Origin: Nitrospira lenta
GTDB lineage: Bacteria > Nitrospirota > Nitrospiria > Nitrospirales > Nitrospiraceae
Assembly (NCBI GenBank): GCA_945906715.1
Contig: CAMDRK010000166.1
Location: 1-6,087, forward strand
DNA: 6,087 nt
Direction: 5' to 3'
Part shown: in pieces, positions 1-4,937 of the stretch
Layout of the letters: every line of letters starts with the position of its first letter
Position numbering within the stretch: the stretch's first letter is position 1
Position numbers and translations under genes: made by a program
Notes under the pieces: model-generated
Databases searched by the model: none
Seen by the model: the letters and a program-made list of their open reading frames with translations, nothing else
Told to the model about the DNA's origin: nothing

Positions 1-491
1 CGCAATCCCAGTCGCCTACCATCCTGGTGGTTGATGACGAGCCCACCATCACGAAGCTGTGCAAGGAAATACTTCAGCAGGCAGGCTTCTCGGTCCTCGA
101 TGCCGATGGCAGTTCAGCGGCACTCAAAATCTGCACACAGCACGAAGGGGCTATCGATCTACTGCTCACAGACCTCATCCTCCCTCCTCCAGGCTTTCAA
201 TTGGCCTCAAGCTCCAATCAATTTCCCCATGTGCATGGCCATGAGCTGGCCCTCCGCGCGCTCCGCATACGAAAAGACCTGCGAATCATTCTCATGTCCG
301 ACAATGTCGACATGGACTTGGCAGGGTACGGCATACGCCGGGGAGATCTCCCATTCCTCCCCAAACCGTTTGAGATCCAAGCCCTAGTGACGCTCGTGCA
401 ACAGGTTCTCAAAGCGTCTCCGCCTTCGATCGAGAGTCTGACGGCAGGCCCTCCCGGAGCTCCAACGGTCGGGGATGGGTGGGTTGATTAG
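1..491 (+). CDS. Response-regulator receiver domain, C-terminal end of a protein cut by the window edge
   Basis: The reading frame is open to base 3, reading Q-S-Q-S-P-T-I-L before VVDDE, so the gene starts outside the window. The GTG at 27 falls inside the first receiver beta strand and is not a credible start. Receiver residues are complete: the acidic pair in VVDDE, the phospho-acceptor Asp in LLLTDLILP (codon 171-173), Ser in IILMSDN and Lys in FLPKPF (codon 363-365). Compared with ordinary receivers, about 15 extra residues (PPPGFQLASSSNQFPHV) sit between the phospho-acceptor loop and the HGHELALRAL helix. A tail of about 25 residues rich in Pro and Gly follows the last helix. No output domain follows, so this is either a stand-alone receiver or the terminal receiver of a hybrid sensor kinase; the missing 5' part would decide. 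It converges on the RRM gene 56 bases away. The receiver fold is certain; the role is not known. Confidence 0.85.
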   Translation, partial: QSQSPTILVVDDEPTITKLCKEILQQAGFSVLDADGSSAALKICTQHEGAIDLLLTDLILPPPGFQLASSSNQFPHVHGHELALRALRIRKDLRIILMSDNVDMDLAGYGIRRGDLPFLPKPFEIQALVTLVQQVLKASPPSIESLTAGPPGAPTVGDGWVD

Positions 492-547
492 CTGAAGGGG
501 CTGCTTTCTTGACGATAACAACTCCCGTTCACATTCGCGATTACGGA
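492..547. other. Short convergent spacer, no clear terminator
   Basis: These 56 bases separate the stop of the receiver gene (+) from the stop of the RRM gene (-). I looked for a stem followed by a T-run on either strand and found none. The only pairing is a 6-base inverted match, CGCGAT at 536-541 with ATCGCG at 557-562, and its right half lies in the RRM coding sequence. Confidence 0.5.
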
Positions 548-880
548 TTAATAGCGATCGCGCTTACCGCCGCCGGCGCCACCACGGCCACCACCACCGC
601 CCCCACCGAATCCACCACCGCCGGTGCGAGGCTCCTGGGGACGCGCTTCATTCACCGTTAAGGTCCGGCCACCCATGTCCGCACCGTTGAGAGCGATAAT
701 AGCCGCCTGCGCTTCCGCGTCCGAAGACATCTCGACGAAGCCGAAGCCACGTGACTGTCCCGTGAACTTGTCCGTCATGATCCGCGCAGAAGCGACAGCG
801 CCATGCCGCCCGAACAGATCGCTCAACTCCTGCTCAGTCGCCGAGTAAGGCAACCCACCGACATAGATCTTTGAACCCAT
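548..880 (-). CDS. Small glycine-tailed RRM RNA-binding protein, 110 aa
   Basis: This is a single-RRM protein of the bacterial cold-inducible/Rbp type. The RRM covers about residues 4-80. RNP2 is IYVGGL at 5-10 and RNP1 is RGFGFVEM at 44-51, with both core aromatic Phe present and Met in the last position, where Phe or Tyr is usual. The linker PQEPRTGG leads to a Gly-rich tail (about residues 87-105) ending in the basic KRDRY. In this family the RRM binds single-stranded RNA and the tail adds nonspecific RNA contacts; roles include RNA chaperoning and cold adaptation. The start is the ATG at 880, because a perfect AAGGAGG lies 8 bases upstream and the RRM begins at once. A longer frame opening at 1036 adds 52 residues of arginine-rich nonsense and is rejected. 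The gene has its own leader and candidate promoter, so it is probably transcribed separately from the ABC genes. Family assignment is firm; its RNA targets are unknown. Confidence 0.93.
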   Translation of the reverse strand: MGSKIYVGGLPYSATEQELSDLFGRHGAVASARIMTDKFTGQSRGFGFVEMSSDAEAQAAIIALNGADMGGRTLTVNEARPQEPRTGGGGFGGGGGGGRGGAGGGKRDRY

Positions 881-888
881 CTGGGTTT

Positions 889-895
889 CCTCCTT
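889..895 (-). promoter_or_regulatory. Strong ribosome binding site of the RRM gene
   Basis: On the minus strand this reads AAGGAGG, fully complementary to the anti-Shine-Dalgarno, with 8 bases before the ATG at 880. It fixes the start of the RRM protein. A small AT-rich stem, AATAT/ATATT at 899-912 with a 4-base loop, lies 3 bases upstream and is probably too weak to block it at moderate temperature. Confidence 0.9.
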
Positions 896-971
896 ATGAA
901 TATGAAGATATTGTCTTGTGCGCGAGGAACGGGGAAGAAGCGGGCCGAAGACGCGAAAGATGCGGCGACTT

Positions 972-1025
972 AGGTCTGCCTTCCGACGAGATTCTCGGGC
1001 AAGGCAACATCGATGCTGCAGACCT
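972..1025 (-). promoter_or_regulatory. Stable bulged hairpin in the RRM gene leader
   Basis: In RNA orientation the element begins AGGTCTGC and ends GCAGACCT, a perfect 8-base inverted repeat. Inside it, GCCTT pairs with AAGGC and CCGA pairs with TCGG around the loop GAATCTCG. Stacked, this gives about 15 base pairs (AGGTCT, GCCTT, CCGA) with a 14-base internal bulge and a 2-base bulge, both on the 5' side; the 3' side is continuous. An alternative inner stem, CGAGA/TCTCG at 987-997, competes with the apical pairs. No T-run follows, so it does not look like a terminator. It lies about 77 bases upstream of the Shine-Dalgarno and could be a regulatory or stabilising leader structure. Confidence 0.6.
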
Positions 1026-1079
1026 GAATGTTTCACTCCACCTCACCGCCAGGCCCCTGCAATAAGGTGATGGCAGGCT

Positions 1080-1102
1080 ATCATAGCCATTTTGAAAATG
1101 GC
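1080..1102 (-). promoter_or_regulatory. Candidate promoter -10 with a 17-base palindrome directly upstream
   Basis: Bases 1080-1085 read TATGAT on the minus strand, a five-of-six match to the sigma-70 -10 box. The 17 bases upstream (1086-1102) are a perfect palindrome with 8-base arms and one central base, GCCATTTT-C-AAAATGGC on the minus strand. They fill the usual -10/-35 spacer exactly. No good -35 stands at that spacing (CGGATT at 17; TTCGGA at 19). A second palindrome, GGCTAT-C-ATAGCC (1076-1088), overlaps the -10 itself. The arrangement suits operator control by a dimeric regulator or an activator-dependent promoter. It is inferred from pattern only. Confidence 0.4.
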
Positions 1103-1219
1103 AATCCGAACCCTGGAAGAATGCTGAAAAAGTGTTTTCCCGTTGTGCTATGCGCTTGAGCCATCGAAGTCCTCGCGTATCAAAACCTTTTCCCACTCCC
1201 TGCTAGGCCGGATGTCGAC

Positions 1220-2011
1220 TTACTCCCCGATTCGCACCAGCAGTCCTCGTTCCCTACAAAGTTCGAACATCCAATGGAAAGCGGCAATGACTATACCGAG
1301 AAGCACTAGATTGAGACCAATCGCCCACCCAAGATGGGTAATCGGCTCGGCAGAGGCGTTGAGCACGGCGCGCATCCCTTCAAACACATGAGAAGCCGGG
1401 TTCATCCAGGCAATGACCTGCAACCACCCTGGAAGCACCTCCATCGGATAAAATACACAGGAGATCGGCTGAAACAGGAACACCATACTCCAAGCTAAGA
1501 CTTCAGCCTCCTGGCCAAATCGCATGATGAGGGCCGTGGTCAGCACCCCGATAATCCATCCCGTTATCACGAGATTCAACACAAAGGGAATGAGCCACAG
1601 CCCGAGCACAAAGATATTGTAGGAACAAAACAGGCCTGCGCAGACCACCATGACGACAGAGACAGCCATGACTTTAAGGATGCTCATGACCATGGTCGCG
1701 GCAAGAAACTCGCTCGGCTTGAGCGGACTGGCAAATAAGTTCATGAGATTTCTCGCCCAAATCTCCTCAAGGAACGAAATCGTGACTCCCTGCTGAGATC
1801 GGAACAGGATATCCCACAGGATCAACGCCCCTATAAAGAACGTCACAGCCCCCGGAATCTGCCCCTGGAATTTCATGAGGTAGACTGTAATGAATCCCCA
1901 GATGACGAGGTCTAGAAACGGCCAATAGAAGATCTCCATCATACGCGGCAAGCTCCGCCGGTAGAGGTACAGATACCTCGTCACCAGGGCATAGATGCGA
2001 TGAAATTTCAT
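1220..2011 (-). CDS. ABC-2 type transporter permease, 263 aa
   Basis: This is the membrane subunit of an ABC exporter that pairs with the ATPase just upstream in the transcript. About six hydrophobic segments can be seen, near residues 29-48, 55-72, 105-128, 134-160, 170-190 and 228-249, with a basic N-terminus (RYLYLYRRSLPR). The stretch between about 178 and 214 is the family's hallmark: QPISCVFYPMEVLPGWLQ, then the NPASHVFEGMR helix. An amphipathic segment near 72-100 contains EEIWARNLMNLFASPLKPSE, the part that in ABC-2 permeases contacts the ATPase. The ATG at 2011 has AAGGAG 6 bases upstream (2018-2023). No substrate-binding protein or accessory gene is nearby, so the cargo (lipid-linked saccharide, drug, ion or other) cannot be assigned. 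Nodulation-type, Nat-type and drug-type exporters all share this layout. The family call is firm; the function is open. Confidence 0.9.
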   Translation of the reverse strand: MKFHRIYALVTRYLYLYRRSLPRMMEIFYWPFLDLVIWGFITVYLMKFQGQIPGAVTFFIGALILWDILFRSQQGVTISFLEEIWARNLMNLFASPLKPSEFLAATMVMSILKVMAVSVVMVVCAGLFCSYNIFVLGLWLIPFVLNLVITGWIIGVLTTALIMRFGQEAEVLAWSMVFLFQPISCVFYPMEVLPGWLQVIAWMNPASHVFEGMRAVLNASAEPITHLGWAIGLNLVLLGIVIAAFHWMFELCRERGLLVRIGE

Positions 2012-2017
2012 GGATAG

Positions 2018-2023
2018 CTCCTT
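2018..2023 (-). promoter_or_regulatory. Ribosome binding site of the ABC permease gene
   Basis: On the minus strand this reads AAGGAG with a 6-base spacer to the ATG at 2011. The heptamer repeat array ends 4 bases further upstream (2028), so a hairpin formed by the array would sit almost against this site. Confidence 0.8.
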
Positions 2024-2027
2024 GAAA

Positions 2028-2104
2028 CGTGAGGCGTAAGGCGTAAGGCGACAAGAGCTTCCACCCGGGACACCCCCCTCACGCCTAACGCTTCACGCCT
2101 AACG
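2028..2104. repeat. Inverted heptamer arrays in the ABC ATPase-permease spacer
   Basis: The left array (2028-2050) is three 7-base units in phase, CGTGAGG then CGTAAGG twice, plus CG. The right array (2077-2104) is four units in phase: CCTCACG, CCTAACG, CTTCACG, CCTAACG. The right units are near-complements of the left, so about 19 of 23 bases can pair around a 26-base C-rich loop. CCTCACG is the exact complement of CGTGAGG. The arrays fill most of the 100-base gap between two genes that should be co-transcribed. No T-run follows, so a terminator is unlikely. It could affect mRNA stability or the relative output of the two subunits. Confidence 0.8.
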
Positions 2105-2111
2105 AGCTTCA

Positions 2112-2840
2112 TCATTTTTCACGCGCCAGCTTCACAAACACTTCCTCTAAGTCCGCCTGCCCGAACCGCGCCACAATCTCCTGCGCCGTCCCCTCCGCCA
2201 CAATCTTTCCCCGCTGGAGAAAGATGATCCGATCCGACATCTCTTCCATCTCGTGCATATTATGCGACGAATAGAGCACACTCAGCCCTGACGATCGTCG
2301 CTCCTCTTTGAGAAAACTCCGGATCTTTTGCGCGATATCGGGATCCAGACTCGCCGTCGGCTCATCGAGAAACAGAATCTTCGGTTCGGTCAAGAACGCC
2401 TTGGCTAACCCAAGACGAGTGCTTTGGCCGGAAGAGAGCTTGCGCGTCACTTTATGACGAAACTCCTCCATCTCAAGCCGCTTTACGATGTCGTCGACTC
2501 GCTCTTGGATCTGAGACAAGCCGTACAACCGCGCAATCACCCAGAGGTTCTCTTCGACCGTGAGCGCCTGCGGCATGGCGACATAGGTCGAAGAAAAATT
2601 CACTTGCTGTAGAATCTCTTCACGGTGAGCCGCCAAGTCGAGTCCAAACATCTGAATGGAGCCGGCGGTCGGTGTCACCACCCCGAGCAACATCTGAATC
2701 GTGGTGGTTTTCCCTGCCCCGTTCGGGCCCAACAAACCAAGAATTTCACCCGGCCTGATGTCGAACGAAATGTCGTTGACGGCAACGAACTCGCCGAACC
2801 GTTTCACCAGATGTTGGACGTGTAAGACGGGTGTGGACAT
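2112..2840 (-). CDS. ABC exporter ATP-binding protein, 242 aa
   Basis: This is the nucleotide-binding subunit that powers the permease encoded next. In order: Walker A GPNGAGKT at 38-45, signature LSSGQ at 136-140, Walker B ILFLDEPTASLDP at about 155-167 with catalytic Glu160, and the H-loop His193 in SSHNMHEMEEM. The length is normal for a stand-alone ABC-2 ATPase. The Q-loop region reads VNFSSTYVAMPQ, so the residue aligned with the usual Gln or Glu looks like Thr85; some exporter ATPases carry a comparable NFSS motif. The start ATG at 2840 agrees with the family's N-terminus, but I see no Shine-Dalgarno in the 20 bases upstream. Expression may depend on coupling, or the leader may be unusual. 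A 158-base repeat-filled gap separates it from mobB upstream, so co-transcription with the molybdenum genes is possible but unproven. Confidence 0.93.
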   Translation of the reverse strand: MSTPVLHVQHLVKRFGEFVAVNDISFDIRPGEILGLLGPNGAGKTTTIQMLLGVVTPTAGSIQMFGLDLAAHREEILQQVNFSSTYVAMPQALTVEENLWVIARLYGLSQIQERVDDIVKRLEMEEFRHKVTRKLSSGQSTRLGLAKAFLTEPKILFLDEPTASLDPDIAQKIRSFLKEERRSSGLSVLYSSHNMHEMEEMSDRIIFLQRGKIVAEGTAQEIVARFGQADLEEVFVKLAREK

Positions 2841-2873
2841 GAGTGATCAGCGACTTAACGTTCGAAAGTAGAG

Positions 2874-2979
2874 TTGCTGGTTTCTAGTTTCTAGTTTCAG
2901 GTTTCAAGTTGCTTGTTTCGGATTGCTGGAATTCCGGTCTCGAACCTGAAACTTGGAACATGAAACTCGAAACTTGAAA
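2874..2979. repeat. Large inverted heptamer arrays between mobB and the ABC ATPase gene
   Basis: The left array (2874-2929) is eight 7-base units in strict phase. It opens and closes with TTGCTGG; inner units include TTTCTAG (twice), TTTCAGG, TTTCAAG and TTGCTTG. The right array (about 2945-2979) has five units of the complementary type, such as CCTGAAA, CATGAAA, CTCGAAA and CTTGAAA. Bases 2881-2908 pair with 2952-2979 at 24 of 28 positions, with exactly one mismatch in each heptamer. The period of 7 is incompatible with coding. The array occupies most of the 157-base non-coding gap and would form a long hairpin in the mRNA. Confidence 0.88.
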
Positions 2980-2991
2980 CGCCTGAACGAG

Positions 2992-3017
2992 ATACGCTTC
3001 ACGAAATACGCTTCACG
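2992..3017. repeat. Direct repeat of 12 bases at a 14-base period, overlapping the mobB 3' end
   Basis: ATACGCTTCACG occurs at 2992-3003 and again at 3006-3017. The 14-base step equals two heptamers, and the core ACGCTTCACG also occurs at 2088-2097 in the ABC spacer. The second copy lies wholly inside mobB and encodes part of its last residues; the first spans the stop codon at 2999-3001. This looks like a repeat unit that has spread to, or grown from, the gene end. Confidence 0.75.
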
Positions 3018-3532
3018 TTCTGCTGATCTGCACGAGACGGTGATCTTGGGAACTGCTTCATGATCAAGGTAGCCACGCCGACGACATCGTCCAGGCCGAA
3101 CAGCGGAACATCTAAATCGACGGACTTGTCCGATACCACCGCGAGCAGGCCTTCCGTAGAAATGGGAATTTCACCGAGCTGCTCACGAACGATGACAATC
3201 TTCGGATACCCTTCGTTTTTCCATCCTTCGGCAATGATCAGGTCATAGGTATGATCGAGAAATCGATCCCTCACTTCCTCAACTTTCATCTGATCGGACA
3301 CATCGGCAAACATCGCCATGCTCCCCTTGGAAAGCACCATCACGCTGCTGGCGCCGGCCCGCTTGTGGCGCCAACTATCTTTCCCTTCCGTATCGAGATC
3401 AAACCCGTGTCCGGCATGTTTGACTGTCGCGACCTTGTAGCCGGCCCGGACCAACTCAGGAATCACGCGCTCAATCAGCGTGGTTTTCCCGCTGTTCGAG
3501 CGACCGACAAAGCAGAGAATAGGTACGGCCAT
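2999..3532 (-). CDS. mobB: MobB, molybdopterin-guanine dinucleotide biosynthesis adapter GTPase, 177 aa
   Basis: MobB is a P-loop GTP-binding protein that assists MobA in forming the bis-MGD cofactor; it is helpful but not essential in studied species. The Walker A is GRSNSGKT at 10-17, and the family signature VKHAGHGFDLDTEGKDSWRH follows near residues 38-57 with RAGA just after. IIAEGWK near 100 matches the LIIVEGFK-type motif. The length agrees with stand-alone MobB proteins. The ATG at 3532 fits the family's N-terminus (MAVPILCFVGRS), yet no Shine-Dalgarno precedes it: the upstream bases are heptamer repeat. The last residues (NVKRIS) and the stop are encoded by another repeat, so the natural C-terminus may have been rewritten; the core is unaffected. 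It follows moeA by 90 bases on the same strand, which supports a molybdenum cofactor role. MobA is not in the window. Confidence 0.92.
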   Translation of the reverse strand: MAVPILCFVGRSNSGKTTLIERVIPELVRAGYKVATVKHAGHGFDLDTEGKDSWRHKRAGASSVMVLSKGSMAMFADVSDQMKVEEVRDRFLDHTYDLIIAEGWKNEGYPKIVIVREQLGEIPISTEGLLAVVSDKSVDLDVPLFGLDDVVGVATLIMKQFPRSPSRADQQNVKRIS

Positions 3533-3542
3533 TGGTGGAGAT

Positions 3543-3614
3543 GGTCAATGGTCAATGGTCAACGGTGGACAAAAATGATTCCTGCCATCGACTAGTGACT
3601 GATGACCATTGACC
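3543..3614. repeat. Inverted heptamer arrays between moeA and mobB
   Basis: The left array (3543-3570) is four in-phase units: GGTCAAT twice, GGTCAAC, GGTGGAC. After a 16-base loop, the right array (3587-3614) has four units ending GATGACC and ATTGACC. GGTCAATGGTCA at 3543-3554 (also present at 3550-3561) pairs perfectly over 12 bases with 3603-3614; over the full 28 bases, about 20 pair. It fills most of the 90-base gap and begins about 10 bases upstream of the mobB start, in the place where a Shine-Dalgarno would be expected. Confidence 0.85.
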
Positions 3615-3622
3615 TCCCTTCT

Positions 3623-4924
3623 CTATGAGCAACAGGACGGACTGTTGGGACCGGTGTGAATATGCTCGGAATGGCTGGCCCAGGCTTCTCCGCTCAACAG
3701 TTGAACCGAGACCAGATCGCCCTGATTCACCCGTTCAACTTCGACCGGGATATCGATCAAACAATTGGCTTTCACCATAGACGTCAGTATCCCGGACCCT
3801 TGCGCGCCGGTCGTGCGAACCTTGAAGATCCCTTCTTCTCTTGTGAGCACACCGCGCAGAAAGTGGCGACGATCCGTCCGTTTGGAAAACTTCTCTTGGA
3901 AAATCGCCTGCACGACCGGACGGCCATAGCTCCGGTGGCCGCTCATTTTGAGCATGGCCGGCCGAACCAACTGTTCGAACGTCACCATGGAGGATACGGG
4001 ATTGCCGGGCAAACCGAAGGCCAGCTTACCCTGAATCTTACCGAATGCGAGTGGCTGCCCGGGCCTGATCGCCAGCTTCCAGAAATTCATTTCTGCGCCC
4101 AGTTCGCGGAAGACCGCCTTCGTGAAATCGTAGTCGCCCATCGACACACCGCCGGACAGCACCAGGATATCCGCCGTCAGTCCATGCGAAATCTTTTCCT
4201 TCAAGGCAGCTGGAGTGTCCTTCGCAATCCCCAGCAATAGGGGAATGCCACCCGCCTCCTGCACCGCTGCCGCAATCCCATAGCTGTTGGAATTGATGAT
4301 TTTCTCATCGCTGAACCGCTCGTCCAAGTCTGCCAGTTCATCGCCGGTCGAAAGGATCGCCACGCGGGGCCGTTGATAGGCAAAGATGAACGACTTGGCC
4401 AAAATCGCCAGCATCCCTGCTTCACCAGGCCGAATCTGAGTCCCTTTTGCGATGATACACTCGCCCTTCTTCACATCTTCGCCTTGCGGCCGAATGTTGG
4501 CGCCTTGCTGTTCCGGCTTAAAGACGCGAACGGAATCAGGTGTATGCTCAGTGTCTTCAACCTTCAACACGGTGTCCGCACCCTTCGGAAGCGGGGCCCC
4601 GGTCATGATACGAATCGCCTGTCCCGCGCCGACAGATTTCGAGGGCATCTTGCCTGCAGCCACCTCTTCGATCACTGTGAGCGAGACCGTTTTCTGAATG
4701 GCATGTTCCTGCTTGATATCCTCCCACCGCACGGCAAACCCATCCATCGCGCTGTTATCCCAGGGCGGATTATCCCGTTCCGCCACAATGTCCTCTCCGA
4801 GGACGCGGCCAAGGGCATCGAGGATAGAAATCTTCTCTAGGCCCAGCATCGGCGTGGACTCCAATACGATCCGTTGCGCCTCTTCCAGCTGCGTAAGCCC
4901 CTCTGCCGCGTCTATAGCTTTCAC
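3623..4924 (-). CDS. moeA: MoeA, molybdopterin molybdenumtransferase, 433 aa
   Basis: MoeA inserts molybdate into adenylylated molybdopterin, the last step of basic molybdenum cofactor synthesis, in the cytoplasm. Three family regions are present in order. The N-terminal region carries PPWDNSAMDGFAVR (53-66), TGAPLPKGADTVLKVED (108-124) and NIRPQGED (143-150). The MoCF-binding domain carries STGDEL (192-197), NSNSYG (211-216), SGGVSMGDYDF (257-267) and GLPGNPVSSMVTFE (304-317). The C-terminal beta domain spans about residues 335-411. Catalytic-site acidic residues appear intact. The length is slightly above the usual 400-410 because of a tail of about 22 residues ending HSEHIHTGPNSPSCCS, with three His and two Cys. 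The start is the GTG at 4924, chosen because AAGGAG lies 5 bases upstream. Only 13 bases separate it from the mrp stop, so the two are probably co-translated. A second homologue specialised for tungsten cannot be excluded. Confidence 0.96.
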   Translation of the reverse strand: MKAIDAAEGLTQLEEAQRIVLESTPMLGLEKISILDALGRVLGEDIVAERDNPPWDNSAMDGFAVRWEDIKQEHAIQKTVSLTVIEEVAAGKMPSKSVGAGQAIRIMTGAPLPKGADTVLKVEDTEHTPDSVRVFKPEQQGANIRPQGEDVKKGECIIAKGTQIRPGEAGMLAILAKSFIFAYQRPRVAILSTGDELADLDERFSDEKIINSNSYGIAAAVQEAGGIPLLLGIAKDTPAALKEKISHGLTADILVLSGGVSMGDYDFTKAVFRELGAEMNFWKLAIRPGQPLAFGKIQGKLAFGLPGNPVSSMVTFEQLVRPAMLKMSGHRSYGRPVVQAIFQEKFSKRTDRRHFLRGVLTREEGIFKVRTTGAQGSGILTSMVKANCLIDIPVEVERVNQGDLVSVQLLSGEAWASHSEHIHTGPNSPSCCS

Positions 4925-4929
4925 CGGCT

Positions 4930-4935
4930 CTCCTT
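4930..4935 (-). promoter_or_regulatory. Ribosome binding site that fixes the GTG start of moeA
   Basis: On the minus strand this reads AAGGAG, 5 bases before the GTG at 4924 and just after the mrp stop (4938-4940). There is no in-frame ATG nearby upstream, and the site is well placed for translational coupling with mrp. Confidence 0.8.
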
Positions 4936-4937
4936 CA

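Larger units (their letters stand above)
881..1073 (-). other. Long 5' leader of the RRM gene
   Basis: If the candidate -10 at 1080-1085 is used, transcription starts near 1073 and gives an untranslated leader of about 190 bases. No believable reading frame is present: the open frames across it are arginine- and serine-rich with no domain. The leader has a strong hairpin in its 5' half (972-1025), then a pyrimidine-rich stretch, then an AT-rich segment running into the Shine-Dalgarno. Long structured leaders are typical of cold-shock mRNAs; whether this one acts that way is inference. Confidence 0.5.

Noticed and set aside
27..491. GTG at 27 as the true start of the receiver gene
   Set aside because: It falls inside the conserved TILVVDDE strand, and the frame is open to the window edge with typical receiver residues before it.
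554..561. GCGATCGC, the HIP1 octamer of cyanobacteria
   Set aside because: It is a single copy inside the codons for the terminal KRDRY of the RRM protein; one occurrence proves nothing about repeats or lineage.
881..1036. N-terminal extension of 52 residues on the RRM protein, opening at 1036
   Set aside because: The extension is Arg/Ser-rich with no domain, while the internal ATG at 880 has a perfect AAGGAGG at 8 bases and begins the RRM directly.
1126..1139. GAAAA/TTTTC stem as terminator of the ABC operon
   Set aside because: There are only five A-T-rich pairs with a 4-base loop, and no T-run follows beyond the stem; too weak to call an intrinsic terminator.
894..1196. 100-residue open frame on the minus strand upstream of the RRM gene
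   Set aside because: It crosses the candidate promoter palindromes and leader hairpin, has no domain and no good ribosome site, and its composition is unlike the real genes here.
2028..3614. Heptamer arrays as a CRISPR array or as intrinsic terminators
   Set aside because: Units are 7 bases without unique spacers, so they are not CRISPR. The hairpins lack a following T-run and lie between genes likely to be co-transcribed.
3656..4240. 194-residue plus-strand open frame
   Set aside because: It is antisense to the C-terminal half of moeA and shows no motif of its own.
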